This document shows, one piece after another, positions 16,911 to 24,232 of a stretch of 64,000 bases of DNA. The position numbers were made by a program, and so were the translations under genes. Below the pieces are notes generated by a model. The model was not told where the DNA came from. It ran no database searches and saw nothing but the letters and a program-made list of their open reading frames with translations. Origin of the DNA: Glycocaulis sp050485565 (GTDB lineage: Bacteria > Pseudomonadota > Alphaproteobacteria > Caulobacterales > Maricaulaceae); NCBI RefSeq assembly GCF_050485565.1, contig NZ_JBJHBQ010000006.1, positions 152,294 through 216,293 of the forward strand, written 5' to 3'. Each line of letters starts with the position of its first letter. Position 1 is the first letter of the stretch.

Positions 16911-17566
16911 CGGCGCGGCTTCCGCGTAAGGTCCGCGACCGCCGCAAGGCCGGTCAGGACCAGAAAGACGGCCATGCTTGTCATGGCAAGTTCTTCTGCG
17001 CTGGCAGGCGGTTCACCCAAGAGGTGGATCGCCTCCAGCGCGAAGAGTACCGCCACCAGCACAAACGGCCAGATGCGCCCGATCAGGCCCTTCGCCTGTG
17101 TGACGCGCAGGTAGAAGATCAGCCCGGCCAGAACGAGCGCCACCTCCAGCCCCAGCGCCAGAGGAAGATTGTCCCACAGGCCAAAGCCCGCCATCGGCCC
17201 GCCCGGCCAGAGCAGCAGGTCCGGCGCGTGCACGATCAGATCCAGAAGCCAGTGGGAGAAGCTGGCACCCGCCACCAGCAGGCCGCCAGCCAGGCGTGCT
17301 TTCCGGGCGATGAGCCCATAGGCCAGACCCAAAAGGGCCGACAGCGCGAGCGCGCCCGGCAATGAGTGCGTATAGGGCATGTGGTGCAGGTCGAGCGGGC
17401 TCATCGCGGTAAAGCCCGGCACGATGCGCACCTGCTCGATCCCGGCAAGGATCAGCACACCCCACACCACGTCGATGAATTGCACCGCGAAGAACAGCGC
17501 CCAGAGCGGCACGGTTCTGACGAGCGCTGGCGCAGCCAGAGCCGGACCATAATGGCCTATGAACAT
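16907..17566 (-). CDS. Polytopic membrane protein, YdjM/DUF457-like
   Basis: This 219-residue protein has about six hydrophobic segments and scattered His/Asp residues on their edges: MFIGHYG at the start, YTHSLPGAL in the middle and SFSHWLLDLIVHAPD later. This pattern resembles the YdjM/DUF457 group, described as membrane-bound metal-dependent hydrolases, although its activity is unproven. There is no close functional clue from neighbours: it lies between the carboxypeptidase gene (convergent) and apt. The function assignment is tentative; the coding call is firm because its frame is clean and its hydrophobic pattern consistent. Confidence 0.7.
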   Translation of the reverse strand: MFIGHYGPALAAPALVRTVPLWALFFAVQFIDVVWGVLILAGIEQVRIVPGFTAMSPLDLHHMPYTHSLPGALALSALLGLAYGLIARKARLAGGLLVAGASFSHWLLDLIVHAPDLLLWPGGPMAGFGLWDNLPLALGLEVALVLAGLIFYLRVTQAKGLIGRIWPFVLVAVLFALEAIHLLGEPPASAEELAMTSMAVFLVLTGLAAVADLTRKPRR

Positions 17567-17608
17567 GGTGCGCCCTCCCCTGATCGCCAGACCGGGGAAG
17601 AATAAGAC

Positions 17609-18139
17609 CTAATGCCCGTCGAAGGCCACAAGAGTCGCGACCGGCACGTCCAGCGCGCGCAGGCGCTCCACGCCGCCCAACTCTGGCAGATCCACCACGA
17701 AGGATGCCCCTTCAACATGCGCGCCGGCCCGGCGCAGCAGCTTTACCGCCGCTTCTGCCGTGCCTCCGGTGGCAATGAGATCGTCAACCAGCAGGACACG
17801 CTCACCGGCGGCAACCGCGTCGGTGTGCATCTCCACCTCGTCCGTGCCGTATTCCAGCTCATAAGACTGGCCGATCGTGTCGAAGGGCAGCTTGCCCTTC
17901 TTGCGGATCGGCACAAAGCCGATGGAGAGCTGGTGGGCGATGGCCCCGCCGAGAATGAAGCCACGCGCCTCGATACCGGCAATCCTGTCGATCTTGGTAC
18001 CCGCGTGTGGCGCGATCATCGCGTCAATGGCCGCCCGGAAGGCCCGCGCATCGCCCAGCAGGGTGGTGATGTCGCGAAACATGATGCCGGGCTTGGGATA
18101 GTCCGGGATCGTACGGATCGCTGCCTTGATATGGTCCAT
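17609..18139 (-). CDS. apt: Adenine phosphoribosyltransferase
   Basis: Apt converts adenine and PRPP to AMP. The 176-residue protein has the family N-terminus IRTIPDYPKPGIMFRDIT, the IEARGFILGGAIAHQL stretch, RKKGKLPFDT and the PRPP-binding loop VLLVDDLIATGGTAEA (about 118-133). The start MDHIKAAIRTIPDYPKPG matches the usual length; 22 extra upstream codons are not supported. It lies downstream of mtnP in the same direction. This makes biochemical sense: MtnP releases adenine from methylthioadenosine and Apt recycles it. Confidence 0.97.
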   Translation of the reverse strand: MDHIKAAIRTIPDYPKPGIMFRDITTLLGDARAFRAAIDAMIAPHAGTKIDRIAGIEARGFILGGAIAHQLSIGFVPIRKKGKLPFDTIGQSYELEYGTDEVEMHTDAVAAGERVLLVDDLIATGGTAEAAVKLLRRAGAHVEGASFVVDLPELGGVERLRALDVPVATLVAFDGH

Positions 18140-18201
18140 GAAGCCCCCCCTTGGGCCGGCTGGAATGACGGGCACATGGTTCGTGCCTGCAGGAAGCCGC
18201 G

Positions 18202-19086
18202 TCAAGCGCGCGATAGCACGCGCCCGGCAATGGTGGACAGCCGGGCGACCAGATCAGGATCACGGTGTTCAGGCGCGGTGATGATGGCGTGATCGAGCAC
18301 GCTTCCAATCCCGGCCGGGTCGGGCGTGCGCTCCTGCCCGGCCATCACCGAGGTGAGGGCTGAAATCAGGTCATGGGCGCGGCCGCTGTTTTCGCCCATC
18401 ACTTTGAGGATATCGTTGATATCAACATCGGAATCGGCTTCCCGCCAGCAATCATAGTCGGTGACCATGCACACGCTGGCATAGGGTAGCTCCGCTTCAC
18501 GCGCGAGCTTGGCTTCGGGCATGTTGGTCATGCCGATCACATCCACACCCCAGCCGCGGTAAAGGCGGCTTTCGGCGCGGGTGGAAAATTGCGGGCCTTC
18601 CATGGCGAGATAGGTGCCGCCCTCAACGACATTCTCCACGCCTGCCTTGCGCGCGGCGTCGGCGGCCATGGCAGACAGGCGCTTGCAGACCGGGTCGGCC
18701 ATCGGAACATGAGCCACGCAGCCCGGCCCGAAGAAACTTTTCTCGCGGGCATAGGTGCGGTCCACATACTGGTCCACGACAACGAAAGCGCCCGGTGCCA
18801 GCTCCTCCTTCATGGAGCCGCAGGCCGACAGGGACAATATATCCGTCACGCCTGCCCGCTTCAGGGCATGGATATTGGCCCGGTAATTGATCGCGCTCGG
18901 CGACAGGCTATGGCCCTTGCCGTGACGGGCGAGAAACACCAGCTCCACGCCATTGAGCCGTGCGCGCACCAGCTGGCCGGACGGCGAACCCCAGGGCGTT
19001 TCCACCGTCTGGCGGCGTACATCCTCCAGCCCGGACAGCTGATAGAGGCCCGACCCGCCGATAATCCCCAACACCCAGCCCGTCAT
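18202..19086 (-). CDS. mtnP: S-methyl-5'-thioadenosine phosphorylase
   Basis: MtnP phosphorolyses methylthioadenosine, a by-product of polyamine and other SAM-dependent syntheses, to adenine and methylthioribose-1-phosphate. The 294-residue protein begins LGIIGGSGLYQLSGLED and contains FLARHGKGHSLSPSAINYRANI. It also has the substrate region YLAMEGPQFSTRAESRLYR and GMTNMPEAKLAREAELPYA, all family hallmarks. The ATG chosen overlaps the GrpB stop (TAATG) and is preceded by GGAG. It is the middle gene of GrpB-mtnP-apt. Confidence 0.96.
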   Translation of the reverse strand: MTGWVLGIIGGSGLYQLSGLEDVRRQTVETPWGSPSGQLVRARLNGVELVFLARHGKGHSLSPSAINYRANIHALKRAGVTDILSLSACGSMKEELAPGAFVVVDQYVDRTYAREKSFFGPGCVAHVPMADPVCKRLSAMAADAARKAGVENVVEGGTYLAMEGPQFSTRAESRLYRGWGVDVIGMTNMPEAKLAREAELPYASVCMVTDYDCWREADSDVDINDILKVMGENSGRAHDLISALTSVMAGQERTPDPAGIGSVLDHAIITAPEHRDPDLVARLSTIAGRVLSRA

Positions 19087-19694
19087 TACTCGGCACTCCT
19101 CCAATAGGCATCGGGCGCGCCGGGCACCCAGCGAGTAAGCTCTGCCCAGCTTTCCGCGCTGCGCAGCGCAATGGAAATGAAGGGACGCTTGATCGCCTGA
19201 TACGCATCACGATCTTTGCGGGTTTTAACCGCAAGCGCCATCTTGAACTCGCCATAATCGCGCCGGGAGGGCACGTCATCGCGCAGAAAATCGCGCAGCA
19301 GCAGGGCATTGCGTGCAGCAGCGGCTCCATTGCGGCGGATATGGATATGGACGCGGCGCGCGCCCTTGGCTTCGCGGAAATAGAGCTTGCGCCAGTCATC
19401 CTCGCCCAGCGCGGGCGGGCTTTCCGGGTGGGGCGGGTCGTAGGTATTGCTGTCGCGGAAACGGTAGCCGGCTCCCAACATAGCCGCGATGATGCCCTCG
19501 TCCTCAAGACGCATCACCAGGGCCTGAATGTCTATAACATCCTTCGCCGCCAGCCCGGGTACGGCTGTGGATCCGACATGATCTACGCGCAGCGCGAGCG
19601 GTCCAAGCGCGGCTGCCACGGCCTCGGCGTGGCTGAGACCTTCCTCCACCCAGCGGGGCTCGTAGGCGATGACGTCGATCGGATCTTTCTTCAT
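19086..19694 (-). CDS. GrpB family protein (nucleotidyltransferase-like, UPF0157)
   Basis: This 202-residue protein belongs to the GrpB/UPF0157 family, which has a nucleotidyltransferase-like fold. The N-terminal YEPRWVEEGLSHAEA and the core HVGSTAVPGLAAKDVIDIQ (about 40-58) are diagnostic, followed by RRVHIHIRRNG. The HVGST...D.D pattern corresponds to the nucleotidyltransferase active-site region. The substrate is unknown. It overlaps the mtnP start and heads the operon with mtnP and apt, so it may be coexpressed with purine salvage by chance or for a nucleotide-related reason. Confidence 0.88.
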   Translation of the reverse strand: MKKDPIDVIAYEPRWVEEGLSHAEAVAAALGPLALRVDHVGSTAVPGLAAKDVIDIQALVMRLEDEGIIAAMLGAGYRFRDSNTYDPPHPESPPALGEDDWRKLYFREAKGARRVHIHIRRNGAAAARNALLLRDFLRDDVPSRRDYGEFKMALAVKTRKDRDAYQAIKRPFISIALRSAESWAELTRWVPGAPDAYWRSAE

Positions 19695-19723
19695 GCCGTC
19701 CTGCCAGCGCTACCGGGCGTAAA

Positions 19724-19755
19724 AACGGGCCGTCCCGGTATCAGGACGGCCCGTT
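19724..19755 (-). terminator. Rho-independent terminator of petABC
   Basis: A perfect 12-bp stem (AACGGGCCGTCC with its complement) surrounds an 8-base loop. Read on the minus strand it is followed by TTTTT. It lies 45 bases beyond the petC stop, as expected for the end of the cytochrome bc1 operon. The A-run on its other side means it could also act weakly in the opposite direction. Confidence 0.85.
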
Positions 19756-19769
19756 CCAGCTTATTGCAG

Positions 19770-19790
19770 GGGCCTTGCGAGGCAAGGCCC
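19770..19790 (-). terminator. Second hairpin between petC and its terminator
   Basis: A perfect 9-bp stem GGGCCTTGC / GCAAGGCCC encloses a 3-base loop, ten bases after the petC stop on the minus strand. It has no T-run, so alone it is not a classical terminator. It more likely stabilises the 3' end of the petABC message. Confidence 0.5.
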
Positions 19791-19799
19791 GTCTGCTGG

Positions 19800-20603
19800 C
19801 TAGTGTTCCACCTTCGACCAGACCTGCCGATAGGTGAAGAACAGCAGGCCGCACAGGATGACGAGATAGGCCAGCACCATCAGGCCGAGGCGCTTGCGCT
19901 GTTCCATGTGGGGATCAGACGCCCACGCCAGGAACTCGGTCACGTCATTGGCCATCTGCTCAACGGTGGCTTCCGTACCGTCATTATAGGTCAGCAGGCC
20001 GTCTTCGAACTGGGGCGGCATGGCGATCAGCCCGCCGGGGAAGTACGGGTTGTAGTAGAGGCCAGCACCAACGGTGACGCCTTCCGGCGGCTCTTCGCCA
20101 TATCCCATCATCAGCGAGCGGATATAGGGCGCGCCATAGTGGCGGGCACGCGTGATGATCGACATGTCCGGCGGATAGGCGCCGTTATTGGCAGCCCGGC
20201 CCTGCGCCTCGTTGGCATAGGGTGACGGGAAGCGGTCGGACGGACGGCCGGGACGCTCGAACATGTCGCCAAACTCGTCGGGACCGTCCTCGACGATGTA
20301 TTCGGCGGCAATGGCGCGCACGACCGGATTGTCGTTCGGATTGGGATAGGCCGGATCGTAGAAGGGGCCACCGCGCTGGCCCAGATGGCGCAGTGCCAGA
20401 TGCTCCAGGCCATGGCAGGCCGCACAGACCTGGTTGAACACGTAGAAGCCGCGCTGGACCGCGCCCCGGTCGAACGAGCTGAACGGCCCGTCAAACGAGA
20501 AGCGGTGGTCTTCCGGCTTGCGGTATTCACCAGCAGCCGAGGCCAGGCCGACAGCGGCCAGAGCGCCGGTAGCGGCAACGAAAAGGGTGCGGATCAGACG
20601 CAT
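19800..20603 (-). CDS. petC: Cytochrome c1 of the bc1 complex
   Basis: Cytochrome c1 accepts electrons from the Rieske centre and passes them to soluble or membrane cytochrome c. The 267-residue precursor has a signal peptide (cleavage near LASAAGEY) and the haem motif CAACH (Cys60, Cys63, His64). A region RNNGAYPPDMS-like (AANNGAYPPDMSIITRAR) precedes the sixth-ligand area near IAMP. A C-terminal membrane anchor, LGLMVLAYLVILCGLLFFTY, follows. A GTG four codons upstream is an alternative start but sits too close to AGGAG. It is the last gene of petABC. Confidence 0.96.
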   Translation of the reverse strand: MRLIRTLFVAATGALAAVGLASAAGEYRKPEDHRFSFDGPFSSFDRGAVQRGFYVFNQVCAACHGLEHLALRHLGQRGGPFYDPAYPNPNDNPVVRAIAAEYIVEDGPDEFGDMFERPGRPSDRFPSPYANEAQGRAANNGAYPPDMSIITRARHYGAPYIRSLMMGYGEEPPEGVTVGAGLYYNPYFPGGLIAMPPQFEDGLLTYNDGTEATVEQMANDVTEFLAWASDPHMEQRKRLGLMVLAYLVILCGLLFFTYRQVWSKVEH

Positions 20604-20617
20604 TGTTCCATTCACTC

Positions 20618-21904
20618 CTATTCAGCCGGAACCGCGGCAGGCGCGGGTTTGGATTTACTGCCCAGGACCGATTCCTCAATCGAGGCTGGCCGCTTTGATG
20701 GCTTCTCCACGAAACCCAATATGGGCAGGATGACGAGGAAGTAGGCAAAGTAGTAGATGGTCAGCACGCGGCCCAGCAGCAGGAAGTCAACGCCAATGGC
20801 GCCCAGACCCGGCACCGGCGTATCAGGCAGTTCCGCACCGGCCCAGCCCAGACCCAGGCAAGCCACGATGAAGAAGCCGAAGAACCAGCGGGCCAGCGGG
20901 CGATAGCGCATGGAGCGCACTTTCGAGGTGTCGAGCCATGGCAGCACGAACAGGATGCCGATAGCACCGAACATCAACAGCACACCGCCAAGCTTGTCAG
21001 GCACTGCGCGCAGGATGGCGTAGAAGGGCAGCAGATACCATTCCGGCACGATCAGCGCAGGCGTGACCAGCGGGTCGGCGGGAATGAAGTTGTCGGAGTG
21101 ACCCAGCGCGTCCGGCCAGTAGAAGACGAAGAAGGCGAAGATCACCATGAACAGCGCGATGCCGAACCCGTCCTTCGACGTGTAGTAGGGATGGAAGGGC
21201 AGCGTGTCGCGATTGGACTTCACCTCGATTCCGGTCGGGTTGTTATTGCCCGGCACGTGCAGCGCCCAGATGTGCAGGCCAACAACGCCCGCAATCAGGA
21301 ACGGAATGAGATAGTGCAGCGAGAAGAAGCGGTTCAGCGTGGCATTGCCAACCGAGAACCCGCCCCACAGCCATTCGGTGATCGGGCCGCCAACAAGCGG
21401 GAAGGCACCCAGCAAATTGGTGATCACCATCGCGCCCCAATAGGACATCTGGCCCCAGGGCAGCACATAGCCAAGGAAGGCAGCGGCCATCATCAGCAGG
21501 TAGATGACAACGCCGAGAATCCACAGCAATTCGCGCGGTGCCTTGTACGACCCGTAATAGAGGCCGCGGAAGATGTGCATGTAGACGGCCAGGAAGAACA
21601 TGGACGCGCCCACGGCGTGGATCGAGCGGATCAGCCAGCCATAATTCACATCGCGGTCGATGCGCTGAACACTGGCAAAGGCATGGTCGATATGGGGCAC
21701 GTAGTGCATGGCCAGCACGATGCCGGTGATGATCTGGATCATCAGGCAGACGGTCAGGATGCCGCCAAACGTGTACCAGTAATTGAGGTTACGCGGTGTG
21801 GGGAAATCCACGAAGGAGTCCCAGCCCAGCCGCACGATCGGCAGGCGCGCATCCAGCCATTTGGTAAAGCCGGTTTTCGGTTCGTAGGTCGAAGGTCCGC
21901 TCAT
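20618..21904 (-). CDS. petB: Cytochrome b of the bc1 complex
   Basis: This is the quinol-oxidising, diheme membrane core of complex III. The 428-residue protein has eight membrane helices, the haem-binding histidines in AMHYVPHIDHAF and IHAVGASMFFLAVYMHIFR, the second set in LHYLIPFLIAGVVGLHIWALH, and the Qo-site PEWY motif (VPEWYLLPFYAILRAVPDK). The start MSGPSTYEPKTGF is 14 bases after the petA stop; the longer frame extends back into petA and is not real. A charged C-terminal tail of about 25 residues follows the last helix. Confidence 0.98.
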   Translation of the reverse strand: MSGPSTYEPKTGFTKWLDARLPIVRLGWDSFVDFPTPRNLNYWYTFGGILTVCLMIQIITGIVLAMHYVPHIDHAFASVQRIDRDVNYGWLIRSIHAVGASMFFLAVYMHIFRGLYYGSYKAPRELLWILGVVIYLLMMAAAFLGYVLPWGQMSYWGAMVITNLLGAFPLVGGPITEWLWGGFSVGNATLNRFFSLHYLIPFLIAGVVGLHIWALHVPGNNNPTGIEVKSNRDTLPFHPYYTSKDGFGIALFMVIFAFFVFYWPDALGHSDNFIPADPLVTPALIVPEWYLLPFYAILRAVPDKLGGVLLMFGAIGILFVLPWLDTSKVRSMRYRPLARWFFGFFIVACLGLGWAGAELPDTPVPGLGAIGVDFLLLGRVLTIYYFAYFLVILPILGFVEKPSKRPASIEESVLGSKSKPAPAAVPAE

Positions 21905-21918
21905 CGCTTGTTTTTCCC

Positions 21919-22536
21919 CTAGCCGAGACGCAGCACTGAGGCTGAGGTGAAGGTCATGACAGGCACGGAGAGATTCTCCGGTGCCGGCCCGCGGCGGATA
22001 CGCCCCGAGGTGTCGTAGTGAGAGCCGTGGCACGGGCAGAACCACGCACCGTAATCACCGGCGCCTTCGGTCGGCACGCAGCCAAGGTGGGTGCAGTTCG
22101 CGCTGGTGACGAGAAGCGAGCTGCGCAGCGCATCTTCGATCTCAACACCGTCGGCGACCTCGGCCGTCATGGCAGAGCGGTTCTCGTCGGTTGCCGGCAC
22201 GCCGTCGCCCAGATTGAAATTGCGGGCATCCCGGTCCGGGAGGCTGGCAATATCGACATTGCGCGCTGATTCCACTTCAGCGGCGGTGCGCCTGCGCACG
22301 AAGTGCGGGCGCTCGCGGTAGATGACCGTGATCTCCTGGCCCTCTTCCAGCTCGCCGATATTCACCTCGGTGGAGGCCAGCGCGAGCGTGTCGGCCGCAG
22401 GGTTCATCTGGTCGATGAAGGGCCAGATCGTAAACGCGCCACCGACGGCAAGCGCGCCGCCCGTTGCAATGTAAATGAAATCGCGGCGGCTTGGCTCCTG
22501 GCCATGGGCGCCGGTGTTTTCAACAGCTTCTGTCAC
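21919..22536 (-). CDS. petA: Rieske iron-sulfur protein of the bc1 complex
   Basis: This is the [2Fe-2S] subunit that takes one electron from ubiquinol. The 205-residue protein has a Tat-type N-terminus SRRDFIYIATGG (about 16-27) with an uncleaved anchor, and cluster ligands Cys148/His150 in CTHLGC and Cys167/His170 in CPCHGSHYD. The disulfide cysteines Cys153 and Cys169 are also present. The GTG start is chosen because AGAGAGG lies about eight bases upstream and the Tat motif falls at the normal distance. Thirty further upstream codons are unlikely. It is the first gene of petABC, with a promoter presumably in the 230 bases before the thioesterase gene. Confidence 0.96.
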   Translation of the reverse strand: MTEAVENTGAHGQEPSRRDFIYIATGGALAVGGAFTIWPFIDQMNPAADTLALASTEVNIGELEEGQEITVIYRERPHFVRRRTAAEVESARNVDIASLPDRDARNFNLGDGVPATDENRSAMTAEVADGVEIEDALRSSLLVTSANCTHLGCVPTEGAGDYGAWFCPCHGSHYDTSGRIRRGPAPENLSVPVMTFTSASVLRLG

Positions 22537-22770
22537 GCGCAGACCTCTCTCACGGCGGCTGGCAACGTCGTCTACGCCACCTGTATGGCGTAAGTCTGCA
22601 CGCAGCCGCAAGGCCCGCGCAGACACGTCGTTCCCATTGATCTAGCGCGACAGGCCGGCCCCGCCCTTGCGTCTCAACGCCGCAGCGTCCGCCCCGTCAA
22701 CGCTTTCTGGTGCGGCGGGATTAGAATGAGAACCGCAATTTTTCAACCAGATTATCTGCGTGAAAGCGTC

Positions 22771-23280
22771 TCAGCCTGCCGATTTGGCAGGTGGGCGGTC
22801 CAGCGCTGCGGCTCCGGCCGGCAAAATGACCGCGCTGGCAACCGCGATCAGCTTCTCCTCCCCGGCGTTTACAGCGAAGATGTCAGCGCGCGTCACCACC
22901 TGGCGTTTGCCCGCCTTCACGACGTGCCCGCGCGCTACAAACGCCTCCCCAATGCCAGGCGAGAGATAGTTCACCGAGAACTGGGCCGTCAGCACGTCGC
23001 CAATTGTTGTGGCGGCAGCATAGGCGCTGACATTGTCAGCCAGAAAGGCGATCAGCCCGCCATGCAGGAAGCCATGATGCTGGACCATGTCGTCACGCCG
23101 CAATGTCATGCGGGTTTCGACATGGCCATATTCCACCCGGACGATTTCCAGCCCGGTCCAGCTGGTAAAGGGCTGCATTTTCACGATTCCGCGAAACAGC
23201 GCTGCGTCCACCAGCGGTGCCGGGGGTGCCTCATCGGCCGCAAGCCCGCGCAATTCCGCCCCGTCCTGACCGTCCTGCAT
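22771..23280 (-). CDS. PaaI-type hotdog-fold thioesterase
   Basis: This 169-residue protein has the hotdog thioesterase fold of the PaaI group. The conserved HHGFLHGGLIAFLADNVSA motif carries the His-Gly-Gly turn that positions the thioester, and LTAQFSVNYLSPGIGE follows as the dimer strand. It probably hydrolyses an aromatic or short acyl-CoA. ATG is preferred over an adjacent GTG because GGAG lies seven bases upstream. It is divergent from a TetR regulator with a palindromic operator 15 bases before its start, so it is very likely the target of that repressor. Confidence 0.88.
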   Translation of the reverse strand: MQDGQDGAELRGLAADEAPPAPLVDAALFRGIVKMQPFTSWTGLEIVRVEYGHVETRMTLRRDDMVQHHGFLHGGLIAFLADNVSAYAAATTIGDVLTAQFSVNYLSPGIGEAFVARGHVVKAGKRQVVTRADIFAVNAGEEKLIAVASAVILPAGAAALDRPPAKSAG

Positions 23281-23294
23281 CACATCTCTCCAAT

Positions 23295-23310
23295 TAGACC
23301 GACCGGTCTA
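23295..23310. promoter_or_regulatory. Palindromic TetR/NemR-type operator
   Basis: TAGACC-GACC-GGTCTA has perfect six-base half sites with a four-base spacer, the form of operator bound by NemR-like TetR repressors. It sits in the 105-base divergent spacer, 14 bases upstream of the thioesterase ATG and 75 bases upstream of the TetR start. Binding here would block thioesterase transcription and probably the regulator's own. Confidence 0.7.
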
Positions 23311-23385
23311 CATATTGACGATCCAAGATCATCTGTAAAGAGTGCTGCCAGCTTGCAGCGCGAATCACCGAGGGACATCAAGACA

Positions 23386-24003
23386 GTGAGCGGGACGCCA
23401 TCCACACGCGAACGCCTGATTGCCACCGCCGCCCGCCTGTTTCAGGAGCGCGGCTATGCGGCAACCGGCCTGAATGATGTGCTCGCGCAGGCGGGCGCAC
23501 CCAAAGGTTCGCTTTATCACCACTTTCCCGACGGCAAGGAGGGTCTCGCCGTAGCGGCTGCCCTGATGGCGGGGGAGCGTTTTCTGGCGACGATTCACAA
23601 GGATGCTGGCGATAGTGCGGACAGCGCGGACATGCTCATCCGCTTTGCCGCCCGGCTTGCCGGATGGCTGGAGCAGTCCGGTTTCCGGCTGGGCTGTCCG
23701 GTCGCCACCCTGACGCTGGAACAGGCGGCCGTATCGCAAAACCTCGCCACCACATTCTCAGCCGTTTTTTCAAGCTGGCAGGATGCGCTGGCGCAAAGAC
23801 TGCAGGCCGATGGTGTCGGCGCGGCCCGCTCTCAGGCGCTGGCGCAACTGGCGCTCGGCGCCATCGAAGGCTCGCTGATCCTGGCGCGGGCGCAGCGCAG
23901 CACTGCACCCCTGACCCAGACCGCTGAAACGCTCGCCGGCATTTTCGCCAGCGAGGCGGGCGCTAGGGCCTGTACTCATAAAGGGTTCGGGCGTGACGCG
24001 TAG
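23386..24003 (+). CDS. TetR-family repressor with mobile-element-derived C-terminus
   Basis: This 205-residue regulator has an N-terminal helix-turn-helix, RERLIATAARLFQERGYAAT then LNDVLAQAGAPKGSLYHHFPDGKEGL. The ligand-binding domain has Cys in RLGCPVATLTLE. The GTG start is preceded by GAGGGA; an earlier start in the same frame is not supported by homology. The last 12 or 13 residues (ARACTHKGFGRDA) are read from the inserted mobile repeat. Without it the frame would end EAGASPA and stop within the neighbouring convergent gene. It probably controls the divergent thioesterase and possibly itself through the TAGACC palindrome, responding to an electrophile or acyl compound. Confidence 0.9.
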   Translation: MSGTPSTRERLIATAARLFQERGYAATGLNDVLAQAGAPKGSLYHHFPDGKEGLAVAAALMAGERFLATIHKDAGDSADSADMLIRFAARLAGWLEQSGFRLGCPVATLTLEQAAVSQNLATTFSAVFSSWQDALAQRLQADGVGAARSQALAQLALGAIEGSLILARAQRSTAPLTQTAETLAGIFASEAGARACTHKGFGRDA

Positions 24004-24232
24004 CGGATCTGGTGCCTGACAAGGAGAGACGGCTGCCGTGGAGCATCCCTCCACAAGGGCGGCTCGACGCCGTCAGGAAGAAAATCTGCCGCGCCCGAGA
24101 GGGGTATGGCGAAAATCGCCCACTATTACGTCGCAGCCCCTCGAAAGGGGAAAACCCTTCCATCGGGCCTGCTCCTGATACTGAACGATTTTCGCACATA
24201 TCACGCTCCAAACCCTTTATGAGTACAGGCCC
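23966..24232. mobile_element. MITE-like element, copy 2 (267 bp, inverted ends, TA duplication)
   Basis: This is the second full copy, the same length as the one at 640-906 and in the same orientation. The ends are inverted repeats, perfect over the first 22 bases (from GGGCCTGTACTCATAAAGGG), flanked by TA at 23964-23965 and 24233-24234. Both ends carry GTACTC where both ends of copy 1 carry GTCCTC. The interior is recognisably the same, differing at roughly one base in eight or nine. The left end lies inside the TetR reading frame. The right end supplies the G of the TAG stop of the sulfotransferase gene. There is no transposase gene. Confidence 0.87.

Noticed and set aside
22777..22793. CCTGCC/GGCAGG hairpin at the end of the thioesterase gene as a terminator
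   Set aside because: The stem is short, overlaps the coding end and has no T-run.
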